DNA of 64,000 nt from Treponema sp. (GTDB taxonomy: Bacteria > Spirochaetota > Spirochaetia > Treponematales > Treponemataceae): contig JAEESZ010000001.1 of NCBI GenBank assembly GCA_016286535.1, positions 124,001 to 188,000 on the forward strand. The letters are read 5' to 3'. Of this stretch, positions 48,777-58,528 are shown piece after piece. The stretch's first letter is position 1, and each line of letters opens with the position of its first letter. The notes below the pieces were generated by a model. It saw only the letters and a list, made by a program, of their open reading frames with translations, was not told the origin of the DNA and made no database searches. Made by a program: the position numbers and the translations under genes.

Positions 48777-49269
48777 TTTCTTTTCCTACTTTTTCAATTA
48801 TGGCCTGAACTTTTAAAACAAAAACCTCTTCACCATTAATTTTCAGAGTTCCTTCATAATAATCAGACATTTCTGCTTCGGTAAAATGGACAATATCTTT
48901 TTCAGAAGCAGAAAAAAAGTCTTTTACATCTGTAATACGAAGGCAGGTATGACTTTCATCATTTAAAACAATAAAAAGAAAAGAATGCTGAGCATCTTTG
49001 CCTTCAAGCACAGATGTATCAATAACTACGTAGGGATCTCCATAACGGTTGAGAACGCCATTTACATAAGCAGGAACAAAAGGAAGGGGAAATACTGTTG
49101 CGTCACGCAGAATTTCTTTTACACAATCGGCAGGAATAGCATAGGAATTATTACCATCAGCCTTATTTCCCATAGTAAAAATAAGCCAGATATCTTTTTT
49201 ATCTGCCCCTTTTTTTTCAGTATTTTCTGCCTTACTTTTTTTAATAATTGCTAACAAATCATCAGACAT
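48763..49269 (-). CDS. CheW-like adaptor
   Basis: 'YAIPADCVKEILRDATVFPLPFVPAYVNGVLNRYGDPYVVIDTSVLEG' CheW-like motif. Confidence 0.78.
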   Translation of the reverse strand: MSDDLLAIIKKSKAENTEKKGADKKDIWLIFTMGNKADGNNSYAIPADCVKEILRDATVFPLPFVPAYVNGVLNRYGDPYVVIDTSVLEGKDAQHSFLFIVLNDESHTCLRITDVKDFFSASEKDIVHFTEAEMSDYYEGTLKINGEEVFVLKVQAIIEKVGKEIAAA

Positions 49270-49317
49270 AATGATTAATTATACAGCAAAAAGAGCGATA
49301 ATGCGAATTGTTTTTTT

Positions 49318-49938
49318 TTATTTTTGATTAAGTATCTCAACCCAGCTGCGGCTGTCCCTCTTTTGTGGATTTAAGCCCAACTGCAATACAAAGTCCTCCA
49401 GCCCTTTTCTTACACTTTCTGCATCCATTTGATCATCTGTTACTTCAATTTCAACATAGGGTAAATCATTTACTTTTTCCATTTCCAGGTGAAATTCAAC
49501 TCCGGGCAATACAGTAGAAAGGCAGTAAGCTCCAGAAGATTTTTTAACTTTATCAAACCATTTGTGATAGCCAGCTTCTGCAAAAAATTCCCGTAAAACT
49601 TCGGCATCTTCTACAAAAGTTTCATCTTCCCGGTTAAATTCAATTCCGTTTTCCTTTTTCTTATATTTTATGGTAAAAAAACTTCTGCATGTTTTTCCGT
49701 CATCTTCGCTTCTAAGCCTTATGACCTGAGGTTCATTATTTGCAAGTCTTTCTTCCCTGCTATTATACTTAGACCAGTACTCGTCCCTTTTTGTAATCAG
49801 CCGGGGAAATCCGCCTGTATTCCCTCCCCTCTTTACGGTAACTCCATCAATTGCATTTTCTTTGTTAAAAATCAAATCAAAAAGCTTCTGATATTCTTCT
49901 GCAGATAAAGGTATTTTTATTTCAATTTCTCGTCCCAT
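49318..49938 (-). CDS. CYTH-domain protein (adenylate cyclase class IV / triphosphatase-like)
   Basis: N-terminal 'MGREIEIKIPL' (ExExK), charged strand pattern, 'VEFHLEMEKVNDLPYVEIEV'. Confidence 0.75.
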   Translation of the reverse strand: MGREIEIKIPLSAEEYQKLFDLIFNKENAIDGVTVKRGGNTGGFPRLITKRDEYWSKYNSREERLANNEPQVIRLRSEDDGKTCRSFFTIKYKKKENGIEFNREDETFVEDAEVLREFFAEAGYHKWFDKVKKSSGAYCLSTVLPGVEFHLEMEKVNDLPYVEIEVTDDQMDAESVRKGLEDFVLQLGLNPQKRDSRSWVEILNQK

Positions 49939-50066
49939 AAGTTTAGTCTAGCATTTTTTAAGGAAAAATCATATTAATAAATATTTATCTTTAGCGCTTC
50001 ATTTTTTTCTTATTTTTACTTTTTTTTAGTTTTTTTTTAAGTAAATCTATGATATACTTTTACATT

Positions 50067-51086
50067 ATGCAACAGAAGAAAAAAGTAAGACTTTCGGACA
50101 TAGCTGAAAAACTTAAGATCAGTACAGTTACCGTATCTAAGGCTCTTTCAAATAAAGAAGGAGTTGGCGATGATCTTAGAAAACAGATTAAAGACATAGC
50201 CGAAGAAATGGGCTATAAAGTAAAGAAAACAGGTCCAAACGTAAAAAACGGAAAAATTACAGGTAACATTGGAGTTTTAATTCCAAATAAATTCTTTTCA
50301 AAAGATATTTCCTTTTACTGGTATTTATTCAATCACCTTTCTACAGAACTTTTAAACAGAGATTATTATACCATAATGGAGCTTCTTTCTAATGAAGATG
50401 AAGCAAACCTTGTTTTACCAAGAACAATAAATGACAAAAAAATTGACGGCCTTATAATTCTTGGACAGACTTCAGCAGAATACATAAAGACTATTCATGC
50501 AAATTTCAACAACTTTATTTTGCTGGACTTTTACACAAACGAAATGGACTTAGACTGCGTTTCTAATGATGACTACTACTGCTCTTATATGCTTACAAGT
50601 CATGTAATCAGTCAGGGACACAAAAAGCTTCGCTTTGTAGGAAACTTTAACGCAACAACCTCTATCCGCGACCGTTATATGGGCTTTCAAAAGGCCATGC
50701 TGGAAAACAACTTTGAAACAGGCTTAAAAGATATTATTGATGACAGAGACAGCAATGGAAATGCCATTGAATTTAAGCTTCCTTTAGATGATATGCCTAC
50801 AGCCTTTATCTGCAACTGTGACCTTACTGCGGCAAACCTTATTGATAAGCTGACATCGCTTGGCTACAAGGTACCAGAAGATATTTCTGTAACCGGCTTT
50901 GATAATTACCTTTCGCCAAACAGAACTTCCATTCCTTTAACAACCGTCTATATAAAACCTCAGGACGTTGCTAATGTAGCGGCAGATTTGATTATTAAAA
51001 AGCTGAACAATGAGCCTTACATTCATGGAAGACATCTTGTAAGCGGTTCTCTTATTCTTAGAGATTCTCTTAAAGCTTTGAACTAA
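50067..51086 (+). CDS. LacI-family transcriptional regulator
   Basis: 'VRLSDIAEKLKISTVTVSKALSNKEGVGDDLRKQIKDIAEEMGYK' HTH plus periplasmic-binding fold. Start MQQKKK (50067) preferred over 50049. Confidence 0.9.
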   Translation: MQQKKKVRLSDIAEKLKISTVTVSKALSNKEGVGDDLRKQIKDIAEEMGYKVKKTGPNVKNGKITGNIGVLIPNKFFSKDISFYWYLFNHLSTELLNRDYYTIMELLSNEDEANLVLPRTINDKKIDGLIILGQTSAEYIKTIHANFNNFILLDFYTNEMDLDCVSNDDYYCSYMLTSHVISQGHKKLRFVGNFNATTSIRDRYMGFQKAMLENNFETGLKDIIDDRDSNGNAIEFKLPLDDMPTAFICNCDLTAANLIDKLTSLGYKVPEDISVTGFDNYLSPNRTSIPLTTVYIKPQDVANVAADLIIKKLNNEPYIHGRHLVSGSLILRDSLKALN

Positions 51087-51107
51087 ACAAAGGAAAAACA
51101 AAAATAA

Positions 51108-51734
51108 ATGAAAACCTCAAGATTAATTTTAAAAATTCTTTCAACCTTGCTTTTACCCCTGATTGCAGGTATTTCAACTTATTTGCTTACAAGATTTCTG
51201 CCCGATTCCCGCAGAGTTCTTGCCCTGAGCGACATCAGTTTTTTCTTTACAAGCCTTGCAATAGCTTTCTTTATATTTGATAAAAATACAAAGTTCCGCT
51301 ACTGCACCAGAGTTTTTACAATTCTGGCAATAATCGCCTTTATAAATCTGCATTTTCCGGTATTTTTTCTTTACCACATTCCCCTTCCGCTTACAGTATT
51401 TTCTATAATTTTTTATCTGGCCCTGGCTGTAAGCAGCTGCTTTTTTATTGGTAAACAAAAAGTGACCTCTTATATCTGGATTTTAATTACCCTTATGGCA
51501 GGGGGATTTTTTCATTACCTTACACTCATAAGCCTCTGCTATTCCCACAGATTATATTCTGTCTTTTTATTTGCAGGAGCAGGAATTCAGCTTTCTACCC
51601 TTGTTTACTACATTCTGGACGAAAAAAAATACCACTTTAGACATTCTAAAGTGGTATTTTATATCTTTTTTCTTCTTGCCCAGCTTTTACTGGCAAGCGC
51701 CTGTGTTTTAATGAATTATTCTAAATTAGTATAA
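51108..51734 (+). CDS. Polytopic membrane protein of unknown function
   Basis: 208 aa, multiple hydrophobic helices, immediately 3' of lacI-family gene. Confidence 0.65.
   Translation: MKTSRLILKILSTLLLPLIAGISTYLLTRFLPDSRRVLALSDISFFFTSLAIAFFIFDKNTKFRYCTRVFTILAIIAFINLHFPVFFLYHIPLPLTVFSIIFYLALAVSSCFFIGKQKVTSYIWILITLMAGGFFHYLTLISLCYSHRLYSVFLFAGAGIQLSTLVYYILDEKKYHFRHSKVVFYIFFLLAQLLLASACVLMNYSKLV
51626..51660. terminator. dapB terminator lying inside the convergent membrane-protein CDS
   Basis: Minus strand AAAATACCACTTTAGA-ATG-TCTAAAGTGGTATTTT followed by TTTT: 16-bp perfect stem. Confidence 0.75.
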
Positions 51735-52505
51735 ATCATCCCAGCCGTAAAGATTTCCTTTTGTAATTTTTCCGGTCTTTAAAGCAGAATCAAGTTTAAC
51801 AAGAGAATCTACAGCCCCTACAGCAAAACCTTCGCGGCTTCTTGCTGTATGGGTTAATTCAATTGTGTCTGCAGTTCCGTCAAAGAAGACCTTGTGGGTA
51901 CCAGGAACATTTCCACAACGGGTTGAACTTACATGAAGCTGATTTTCAAGAGGACGCTCGTGGAATGCATCTGTAACAATTTCTGTTTTATTTTTATATC
52001 CGGCCTGAACCCTGCGGGCAATTTCTAAGGCAGTACCACTTGGGCTGTCTGCTTTCTGATTGTGATGCATTTCCCAGGTCGCAACATCATAATCTTTATA
52101 CTGAGACATGATTTTTGCAGCCTCTTCCACAATTCTGTAGAACATATTTACACCAATAGAAAAGTTTCCTGCAGTCATGATTGTACCGCCAACTTCTTTT
52201 GCATAGGCAGCAATTTCTGCATGTTTATCATTCCAGCCGGTAGTTCCAACAACTAATGGAAGTCCAAGTGGAAGAAGCGCTTTAATATTTGCAATTACAA
52301 CTGAAGGATGAGTAAATTCAATAATTCCCTCTGCACCGCTTGCTTTAACTGCACGAACAATAGAATCTGTATCTCCGCCAGCAACTTTTACTTTTGCGTC
52401 TTCTGCTACAACATCAATAGTGGTTACAACTTCATGACCAGCCTTTTTTGCAGCCTGCTCAATCATATGTCCCATTTTTCCATAACCAACAAGAGCAATC
52501 TTCAT
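51726..52505 (-). CDS. dapB: 4-hydroxy-tetrahydrodipicolinate reductase
   Basis: 'KIALVGYGKMGHMIEQAAKKAGHEVV', 'EMHHNQKADSPSGTALEIA'. Confidence 0.93.
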   Translation of the reverse strand: MKIALVGYGKMGHMIEQAAKKAGHEVVTTIDVVAEDAKVKVAGGDTDSIVRAVKASGAEGIIEFTHPSVVIANIKALLPLGLPLVVGTTGWNDKHAEIAAYAKEVGGTIMTAGNFSIGVNMFYRIVEEAAKIMSQYKDYDVATWEMHHNQKADSPSGTALEIARRVQAGYKNKTEIVTDAFHERPLENQLHVSSTRCGNVPGTHKVFFDGTADTIELTHTARSREGFAVGAVDSLVKLDSALKTGKITKGNLYGWDDLY

Positions 52506-52622
52506 AATTATCCTCCAGACTTTCTTTTTGATATCCTATAATAACAAAAAATAACCTTATCTTCTACAATCAAAATAGAGAAACATACATCTTTTTGAAA
52601 GAATATCCTTTATAATTTAAGT

Positions 52623-53666
52623 ATGAATAGATATGTTAATTGGGCAATTTTAGCCCCTGGTCGCATTGCAAACAGTATGGCCACTGCCATGAACGGTGTA
52701 AAAGATGGAAAACTTCCAGATTTTGACGGAAAAAAAATAAAGCTTTATGCAGTAGCAAGCAGAAACAAGGAAAAAGCTGAGGCTTTTGCAAAAAAATGGA
52801 ATTTCCAGAAATCATACGGCTCATATGAAGAACTGCTGAATGATCAGGATGTAGATGCAGTTTATATTGCAAATCCCCACGCCTTTCACCACGAATGGGT
52901 CATAAAGGCCTTAAAAAAAGGAAAACATGTACTTTGCGAAAAACCTGCCGGCTGTTCAAAAAAACAGCTGGACGAGATGATCAGCCTTGCACAGGAAAAA
53001 GGCCTCTTTTTTATGGAAGCAATGTGGACAGCCTTTAATCCCTGTATTGCAAAAATCCGCTCGGTTATAAAATCAGGATTAATTGGAGACATTATTAATA
53101 TTGATTCCCGCTTTTGTAACAGAAATCCTTATGATCCTAACGATAGAAATTACGCGCCGGAACTTGCAGGAGGAGCCCTTCTTGATTTAGGAATCTACAA
53201 TATCTATTTTTCAATGATGATTGCAGATTTTTCTCCTGTAAAAAAAATCTCTTCTGCAGTAAGAATGCTTAAGGGAATTGATGCCTGGAACGGGGTTAAT
53301 CTGACTTTTGAAAACGGCATTCAAAGTTCTTTCCAGAGTGCCATGGATCTTCCAACCGAAAGCGGAAGCCACAATGCAGTAATATGGGGCAGCAAAGGTT
53401 ATATTACAGTAGAAAACTTTTTTATGGCCCAGAAGGCAAAGGTTTATTTATATAAAAATATCTGGGGCGGCGAAAGTGACCTTATAGAAGAAATAAATCT
53501 TCCCTTTGCAATTAACGGCTATGAATATGAGCTGGCCCACTCAAACGACTGTATTCTCAAGGGGCTTTATCAATCAGACATTCACACTTTTGAAAAGTCC
53601 GAAAATCTGATTGAAACCATGGACAGTCTTAGAAAAGACTGGAAGATGAAATACCCCTGGGAATAA
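52623..53666 (+). CDS. Gfo/Idh/MocA-family oxidoreductase
   Basis: 'WAILAPGRIANSMATAM', 'VDAVYIANPHAFHHEWVIKALKKGKHVLCEKPAGCSKKQLDEM', 'GGALLDLGIYNI'. Confidence 0.9.
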   Translation: MNRYVNWAILAPGRIANSMATAMNGVKDGKLPDFDGKKIKLYAVASRNKEKAEAFAKKWNFQKSYGSYEELLNDQDVDAVYIANPHAFHHEWVIKALKKGKHVLCEKPAGCSKKQLDEMISLAQEKGLFFMEAMWTAFNPCIAKIRSVIKSGLIGDIINIDSRFCNRNPYDPNDRNYAPELAGGALLDLGIYNIYFSMMIADFSPVKKISSAVRMLKGIDAWNGVNLTFENGIQSSFQSAMDLPTESGSHNAVIWGSKGYITVENFFMAQKAKVYLYKNIWGGESDLIEEINLPFAINGYEYELAHSNDCILKGLYQSDIHTFEKSENLIETMDSLRKDWKMKYPWE

Positions 53667-53671
53667 GAATA

Positions 53672-54997
53672 TTAAGAAAAATATGCATTATGAAGAATCT
53701 GAACTGTACGGTCAGCTTCTTCATCGTCAACAATCATACTGATGTTTACTTTACTTGCCCCCTGAGAAATCATCTGAACGTTGATTCCTTCGTCGGCAAG
53801 GGCATCAAAACCACTTGCAAGAATTGCAGAAGAATGAGCTGCATCACAAATAATTGTAACGATAGCCTTGTTTTTTCTAACAGAAACCTGACTTGCCTGT
53901 TCAAGATCTGAAATAAGGCCGGTCAAATCTGCTTTTGTATTTACTGTAAGAGATACAGAAACTTCTGAAGTTGCAATAACATCAATACTGATATTCCATT
54001 TTAAGAAATTATTAAAAATATGAGCAAGGAAACCTGCGGCACCAAGCATGCGGGAAGAAACAATATCAATTAAGGTGATGTGCTTTACAGTTGTAATTGC
54101 ACATACAGGTGGAACTTTTCCTGCGTGTTTTTCTACGATAATTGAACCAGGACTTGTAATATTGTAAGAGTTCTTCACGCGAACCGGAGTCCCCGTTTTA
54201 CGTACAGGCAGCATCGATCGCGGATGCAATACCTGAGCACCAAACATTGCAAGCTCCTGTGCTTCTTCATAAGTTACTTCAGGAACAGGCTTTGCTTCTT
54301 TTACCAGGCGAGGATCTGTAGTTAAAATACCGTCAACATCCTTCCAGGTCTGAACTTCATCTGCCCTCATGGCAGCACCAATCATTGTTGCTGTAAGGTC
54401 AGAACCACCTCTTCCAAGAGTTGTAATATTACCTTTTGCGTCCTTTGCAATAAAGCCGGTAACAATAGGTATTCTGTTTTCAATTCCGTTTTTATAGTTA
54501 TTAAGATGCTGGGGAATATTTTCCCAAACCTGATCAAGAAGTTCGGCAGACATGTAATTACTGTCAGAAACGAAGCCTATGTCCCAGGCATCATAGAACT
54601 GGGCAGGTATGCCTTCTTTATTAAGGTATGCAGACATCATGCGGACACTCATACGTTCACCAAAACTTACAAGATAGTCTCTTGAACGTTTACTGATTTC
54701 TTTTAACATTGAAATTCCGGTTAAGAGCTGTTTTAATTCATCAAGAAGGGCACGGATTGTATCTATATTGATTCCAAGTTCTGCTGCAGTGTCTTCGTGA
54801 AGTTTTGCAACACCTGCAACATCTACAATTCCTTCTACTGCCTTGTCAGCTGCTTCTAAAAGATGATCGGTTGTATCTCCCATAGCTGATAATACAACTG
54901 CCGGACGCTTGTTCTGATACGCTTTAATAATTGAAGCTACATGTTTAATTCTTTCTGCATTTGCGACTGATGAGCCGCCAAATTTCATTACTATCAT
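53672..54997 (-). CDS. lysC: Aspartate kinase
   Basis: 'MIVMKFGGSSVANAERIKHVASII', 'TTLGRGGSDLTATMIGAAMRADEVQTWKDVDGILTTDPRLV', ACT domains. Confidence 0.93.
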   Translation of the reverse strand: MIVMKFGGSSVANAERIKHVASIIKAYQNKRPAVVLSAMGDTTDHLLEAADKAVEGIVDVAGVAKLHEDTAAELGINIDTIRALLDELKQLLTGISMLKEISKRSRDYLVSFGERMSVRMMSAYLNKEGIPAQFYDAWDIGFVSDSNYMSAELLDQVWENIPQHLNNYKNGIENRIPIVTGFIAKDAKGNITTLGRGGSDLTATMIGAAMRADEVQTWKDVDGILTTDPRLVKEAKPVPEVTYEEAQELAMFGAQVLHPRSMLPVRKTGTPVRVKNSYNITSPGSIIVEKHAGKVPPVCAITTVKHITLIDIVSSRMLGAAGFLAHIFNNFLKWNISIDVIATSEVSVSLTVNTKADLTGLISDLEQASQVSVRKNKAIVTIICDAAHSSAILASGFDALADEGINVQMISQGASKVNISMIVDDEEADRTVQILHNAYFS

Positions 54998-55032
54998 AGC
55001 CTTATTATAATAAAATGAAGGCTATTAGTCAT

Positions 55033-56934
55033 CTACACCCTTACAAATTCCTGTTTCTGCTCTGTAACATCAACCGCTTTCATTTTAAGGCTGACTTCAT
55101 CATTAAGCTGAACCTCGCCTGCATTGTGTAAGGTTGTCTGCATATCTAAAGCAGGAATTAAGAATAAAGCATCGCTTCCACGGCGGTCAATACAGAATGC
55201 CTGGTAAACATTGTCAGGATTCTGCAAAAGATAAATTAATTTCCAGTGAGTATCGCTCTGGCGGCTGGCTTTTTTTGCAGCAAGACTGGCAGCATCACCG
55301 GCGGCAATGCGTTCAAGCATTTCGTCCTTTCCTAAAAGGCGGCGGCCGTCTATAAAGGCCCGTAACTGCTGGTGGGCAACCAGGTCTCCGTAACGGCGCA
55401 GGGGCGAAGTTACCTGACTGTAGAAGGAAAGGCCCAGGCCTGCGTGAGGAGCCGGTGTAATTCCAACTGAACGCTTTCTCATGCATTTAATCTGGGCAAA
55501 CTGACCTGCCCAGCCCTCCGGAAGACTGGCCGGAAATTCCGGAGCTTCCTGACTTACAAAAGGAAAAGGAATCTGATTTTTAAATGCAAAGCGGGCTGCT
55601 CCTTCCCCTGCAAGAATCATACATTCGGCAATCATATCGTTACTTTCGTATTTGATGTCTTCTTCAATGGAAACCTTTTTACTTTCCTTATCAACTATAA
55701 TGCTTACTTCAGGCATTTGAATTGAAACGGCATTATTGGCTTCCCTTCTGCTTTTATTTTTTCTTGCAAGTTCAAACAAAGGTTTTAATTCCGGGCTTTC
55801 CTTTAATTCTTCTGCCTCTTTATAGGTGAGTCTTTTTACCTTTACTCTTGTTTTTAAAACCTGACAGTCTTCAATCTGACTTTTTTCGTCAAGCTTGATT
55901 TTAAAAGACAGGGCAGAACTTATTTCCTTTAAGCCAAGGGCATAATCTTCAAGACAGCTTTCTGCAAGCATTCGAGATGCTCCTTCGGGAATATATAAGG
56001 TTGTACCCCTGTTTCTTGCGGCAATATCAATTGAAGAATCGGGTAAAACTGATGAGGCAGGGTCTGCAATATGAACCCACAGATATTCTCCGTCGAAGGC
56101 AACGGCATCATCAGGGTCTGTAGAATGTTCACTGTCTATGGCATAGGCCAGAGCAGGCACTTCTACCCTTTCTTCTTCAGGCATAGCGCCAAGCCCTTCT
56201 TTTGCAGATTCAAAAGAAAAACCTAATCTTGTTGGATAAGGATTTTTTGTTACATCCCAGATTCCGCATTCAATTAAAAGTTTATGGGCTTTTTCAATTG
56301 TCTGACTTATGCCCGCTTCTTTCATGATTTTTGATTTATCTGTTTTACAAAGGGCAAAGGCTTCTACCTCTCCCATAAATTTTGAGTCGGAAGGTAAATC
56401 CAGTTTTTTGTTTTTTAAGCGCTGAATAAAGGCATTTCTTATTTCTTCTTCGTGTTCTTTTTCGTACTGTTTTTGATTAAGAAGATTGATTTCTTCCTGA
56501 GTGCGGGGAATAAAGATGATTTTTCCGTTTTTAAGTTCTTCCTGACTTAGTGCAAAATGAGAATCTTTGCAAAGTTCGTTATAAAAAGCCCAGGCTTCGT
56601 CCGCCCTGAATTCTCCGCGCGAATATTCGGCCAGCTCCGAAAGAGGGAGAGGCGCGGTCGCGGTAGACTCATCACTTTGCAAAAGTTCGTAAGCTTCGTT
56701 TATCTGATTTTTAATTGCATCGTCAGAAAATAAAAGGGCCTTATCTAAAGAGCTACATGGACCTTCGTGTAAAAGAACTATGTCTTTTTCGCGGACTTTC
56801 TGACTACCATACTGGGCCTTTTTTCCGCCTGCACTTGCCATCTGGGTGCAGAATTTTATCTGATATTTATCGCCATCTCTGTCTTCAATTATGGCAAGAA
56901 AACTTCTATATAAAACCAGGGAATTCTTAGTCAT
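55033..56934 (-). CDS. RNase II/R-family (RNB domain) exoribonuclease
   Basis: 'AYAIDSEHSTDPDDAVAFDGEYLWVHIADPASSVLPDSSIDIAARNRGTTLYIPEG', 'YSQVTSPLRRYGDLVAHQQLRAFI'. Confidence 0.88.
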   Translation of the reverse strand: MTKNSLVLYRSFLAIIEDRDGDKYQIKFCTQMASAGGKKAQYGSQKVREKDIVLLHEGPCSSLDKALLFSDDAIKNQINEAYELLQSDESTATAPLPLSELAEYSRGEFRADEAWAFYNELCKDSHFALSQEELKNGKIIFIPRTQEEINLLNQKQYEKEHEEEIRNAFIQRLKNKKLDLPSDSKFMGEVEAFALCKTDKSKIMKEAGISQTIEKAHKLLIECGIWDVTKNPYPTRLGFSFESAKEGLGAMPEEERVEVPALAYAIDSEHSTDPDDAVAFDGEYLWVHIADPASSVLPDSSIDIAARNRGTTLYIPEGASRMLAESCLEDYALGLKEISSALSFKIKLDEKSQIEDCQVLKTRVKVKRLTYKEAEELKESPELKPLFELARKNKSRREANNAVSIQMPEVSIIVDKESKKVSIEEDIKYESNDMIAECMILAGEGAARFAFKNQIPFPFVSQEAPEFPASLPEGWAGQFAQIKCMRKRSVGITPAPHAGLGLSFYSQVTSPLRRYGDLVAHQQLRAFIDGRRLLGKDEMLERIAAGDAASLAAKKASRQSDTHWKLIYLLQNPDNVYQAFCIDRRGSDALFLIPALDMQTTLHNAGEVQLNDEVSLKMKAVDVTEQKQEFVRV

Positions 56935-56961
56935 AAAGTTATTCTAGCAGAAAAACGGGTA

Positions 56962-56994
56962 AAAAAAAAGCACCGTTCCTAAGAACGATGCTTT
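56962..56994 (-). terminator. Terminator of the ABC ATPase gene
   Basis: Minus strand AAAGCATCGTTCttagGAACGGTGCTTTTTTTTT. Confidence 0.85.
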
Positions 56995-57113
56995 TATTGA
57001 GGGTTTATTACAAAACCCTCAAAACGGCGAAGTCAAGGCTTTAAGCGTGAGCGTGCCTTGACTCGACGTATTTACGGCTCACAAGTCTGGCCGCTTAAGC
57101 TATGTTTTTTAGC

Positions 57114-58235
57114 TTACCATTTCTTTTCAATCTGATCACAGATGTTTGGTTCGCCTTCTTCAAGAGAGAAGAATTTAGCTTTTGCCATGTTAGGTACAAC
57201 GTTTACAGAATCTCCTAAGCGGAAGTCTGCATTAGCGTTTGTATTAACGATGATCTGCTGACCTTTGTTAGATACAAGGTAAAGATGTGTAGAAGCACCA
57301 AGTGGTTCTTTGTTTACAATCTTCATCTGCATATCATCTTTAGCAGCTGGCTTTTCTACGTATGTTAAGTCTTCTGGACGGATACCAAAAGAAACTTCTT
57401 TGTTTACGTAAGCTTTTAAGTATTTAGCCTGTTCTTCTGTTGGATTGATTTCGAATGATCCTTCATCACAAACAATCTTTCCGTCTTTTTCAAGAACTTT
57501 TACAGTTAAGAAGTTCATTGGAGGTGTACCAATGAAGCCTGCAACGAATTTGTTGATTGGGTTGTTGTAAAGGAATAATGGAGCACCAATCTGCTGAATG
57601 AAACCGTCTTTCATTACAACGATTTTTGTTCCTAATGTCATAGCTTCAATCTGGTCATGAGTTACGTAGATCATTGTAGCCTGAAGTCTGTTATGAAGAG
57701 CAGCTAATTCAGAACGCATTGTTACACGAAGTTTAGCATCAAGGTTTGAAAGAGGTTCATCAAACAAGAATACTTTAGGATTACGAACGATAGCACGACC
57801 TACAGCAACACGCTGTCTCTGTCCACCAGAAAGTGCCTTTGGTTTTCTATCAAGATACTGTGTAAGATCAAGCTGTTTAGCAGCATCGCGAACACGGCGA
57901 TCGATTTCTGCTTTATCCATTTTACGAATCTTTAATCCGAATGCCATGTTATCATAAACAGTCATATGAGGATAAAGAGCGTAGTTCTGGAATACCATGG
58001 CGATATCACGGTCTTTTGGTGGAACATCGTTCATTTCGATTCCATCAATGTAAAGTTTACCTTCTGTAATATCTTCCAAACCAGCAATCATACGTAATGT
58101 TGTTGATTTTCCACAACCAGATGGACCTACGAATACGCAGAATTCCTTGTCTTCAACAGTGATATTAGAATTAGTTACAGCACGAACACCGCCGTCGTAA
58201 ACTTTTCCAATACCTTTAAGTTCTACTTTTGCCAT
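57114..58235 (-). CDS. Sugar ABC transporter ATP-binding protein (MsmX/UgpC type)
   Basis: Walker A 'GPSGCGKST', '[36 protein letters not shown]', C-terminal TOBE-like region. Confidence 0.93.
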   Translation of the reverse strand: MAKVELKGIGKVYDGGVRAVTNSNITVEDKEFCVFVGPSGCGKSTTLRMIAGLEDITEGKLYIDGIEMNDVPPKDRDIAMVFQNYALYPHMTVYDNMAFGLKIRKMDKAEIDRRVRDAAKQLDLTQYLDRKPKALSGGQRQRVAVGRAIVRNPKVFLFDEPLSNLDAKLRVTMRSELAALHNRLQATMIYVTHDQIEAMTLGTKIVVMKDGFIQQIGAPLFLYNNPINKFVAGFIGTPPMNFLTVKVLEKDGKIVCDEGSFEINPTEEQAKYLKAYVNKEVSFGIRPEDLTYVEKPAAKDDMQMKIVNKEPLGASTHLYLVSNKGQQIIVNTNANADFRLGDSVNVVPNMAKAKFFSLEEGEPNICDQIEKKW

Positions 58236-58374
58236 TTTTTTGGCCTCCTGAGTTTTTTGATAACAGACTTAAAGCCTGCTACCTCTGGGTTATATTATTA
58301 AATCCATTATAACATATTGGAGGCATAAATCAACAGAGAAATTTCTTAAAAGTGGATTTTTTTCGTTTAAAAGA

Positions 58375-58400
58375 AAAAAGGCTTCCTGAAAGGAAGCCTT
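58375..58400 (-). terminator. tRNA-Leu terminator
   Basis: Minus strand AAAAGGCTTCCTttcAGGAAGCCTTTTTT. Confidence 0.8.
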
Positions 58401-58401
58401 T

Positions 58402-58483
<82 letters not shown>

Positions 58484-58528
58484 GGAATGTGATATTAAAT
58501 ATATAGATTTTATGAATTTGTGTCAATA

